DNA of 64,000 bases, from the NCBI RefSeq assembly GCF_003860525.1, contig NZ_CP034161.1, positions 1 to 64,000 on the forward strand. The letters run 5' to 3'. This DNA is from Epilithonimonas vandammei (GTDB taxonomy: Bacteria; Bacteroidota; Bacteroidia; Flavobacteriales; Weeksellaceae). A program made the translations under genes and the position numbers. This document shows, piece by piece, positions 63,893 to 64,000 of this stretch. The notes under the pieces are model-generated. The model was not told where the DNA came from. It worked only from the letters and a program-made list of their open reading frames with translations, and did no database searches. Positions within the stretch are counted from its first letter, which is position 1, and every line of letters starts with the position of its first letter.

Positions 63893-64000
63893 TTATTTCA
63901 TTTCAGCAGAATCACCAAGGCTTTTTCTCTGCGTGGAATTAATTTTGCCTTTAGCAGAAGTTTTACCATTTTGTTCTTTCCGATTTAATGTTCCGGATGA
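63893..64000 (-). CDS. C-terminal end of a leftward gene (cut by window edge)
   Basis: The last 35 codons and stop of a gene running leftward: they read SSGTLNRKEQNGKTSAKG, then KINSTQRKSLGDSAEMK. This charged low-complexity tail is not enough to identify the protein. In flavobacteria two OmpH-type genes often follow bamA, so a second OmpH is a reasonable guess. It lies 28 nt upstream of the complete ompH, probably in the same operon. Confidence 0.5.
   Translation of the reverse strand, partial: SSGTLNRKEQNGKTSAKGKINSTQRKSLGDSAEMK

Overview
The window is about 64 kb from a member of the Bacteroidota, class Flavobacteriia, most likely the Chryseobacterium/Epilithonimonas group. The evidence is AT-rich DNA, starts without Shine-Dalgarno sequences, many promoters with the Bacteroidota -7 box TAnnTTTG, secreted proteins with type IX secretion (T9SS) tails, TonB-dependent receptors, IcmF, a fused CcoNO cbb3 oxidase and DUF4252/GIN-domain genes. 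I saw no tRNA, rRNA, CRISPR array, prophage or recognisable defence island. Almost everything is chromosomal housekeeping or envelope biology.

Layout. 1-1.3 kb: str operon (rpsL-rpsG-fusA, the last cut by the window edge). 1.5-5.3 kb: Dps, a GT-C type membrane protein, an LRR T9SS protein. 5.6-10.9 kb: the fused isobutyryl-CoA mutase IcmF, an FAD oxidoreductase, a secreted YciI-like protein. 11-16.7 kb: a glycerol regulon (DeoR repressor divergent from glpD-glpK-glpF-outer-membrane protein) with two overlapping palindromic operator candidates. 16.7-19.6 kb: an IS5/IS1182-like element broken by a 52-nt insertion and by an IS3-family element. 19.6-22.7 kb: ECF sigma, anti-sigma, GIN/DUF4252 protein and DUF4252 lipoprotein. 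22.9-31.6 kb: serine hydrolase, 2-hydroxyacid dehydrogenase, thioesterase, HU-like membrane protein, a T9SS protein, a TPP-riboswitch-controlled TonB receptor, a WG-repeat protein and DUF2752. 31.8-37.2 kb: acnB and acnA side by side. 37.2-43 kb: a second ECF sigma with a small membrane partner, an outer-membrane barrel, a pseudouridine synthase, an esterase, panB.

43-52.7 kb is a cbb3 oxidase cluster: a Crp/Fnr regulator divergent from ccoI-ccoS-ccoNO-ccoQ-ccoP-ccoG-ccoH-TauE/SafE, covering enzyme, copper loading and assembly. A 91-bp sequence between ccoP and ccoG can fold into a three-way junction ending in a T run. 53-64 kb: DUF6702, LOG, a MurU-like nucleotidyltransferase, a stand-alone RapZ C-terminal domain, a lipoprotein, apt, a TPR protein, ribH, a zinc metallopeptidase, a TPR protein, rfbD, a thioesterase and OmpH/Skp.

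The most useful non-coding observations are the TPP riboswitch in front of a TonB receptor, which predicts a thiamine transporter; the ccoP-ccoG three-way junction; two dispersed copies of a hairpin-forming element placed about 7 nt after stop codons; the glp operator pair; and the nested insertion sequences.
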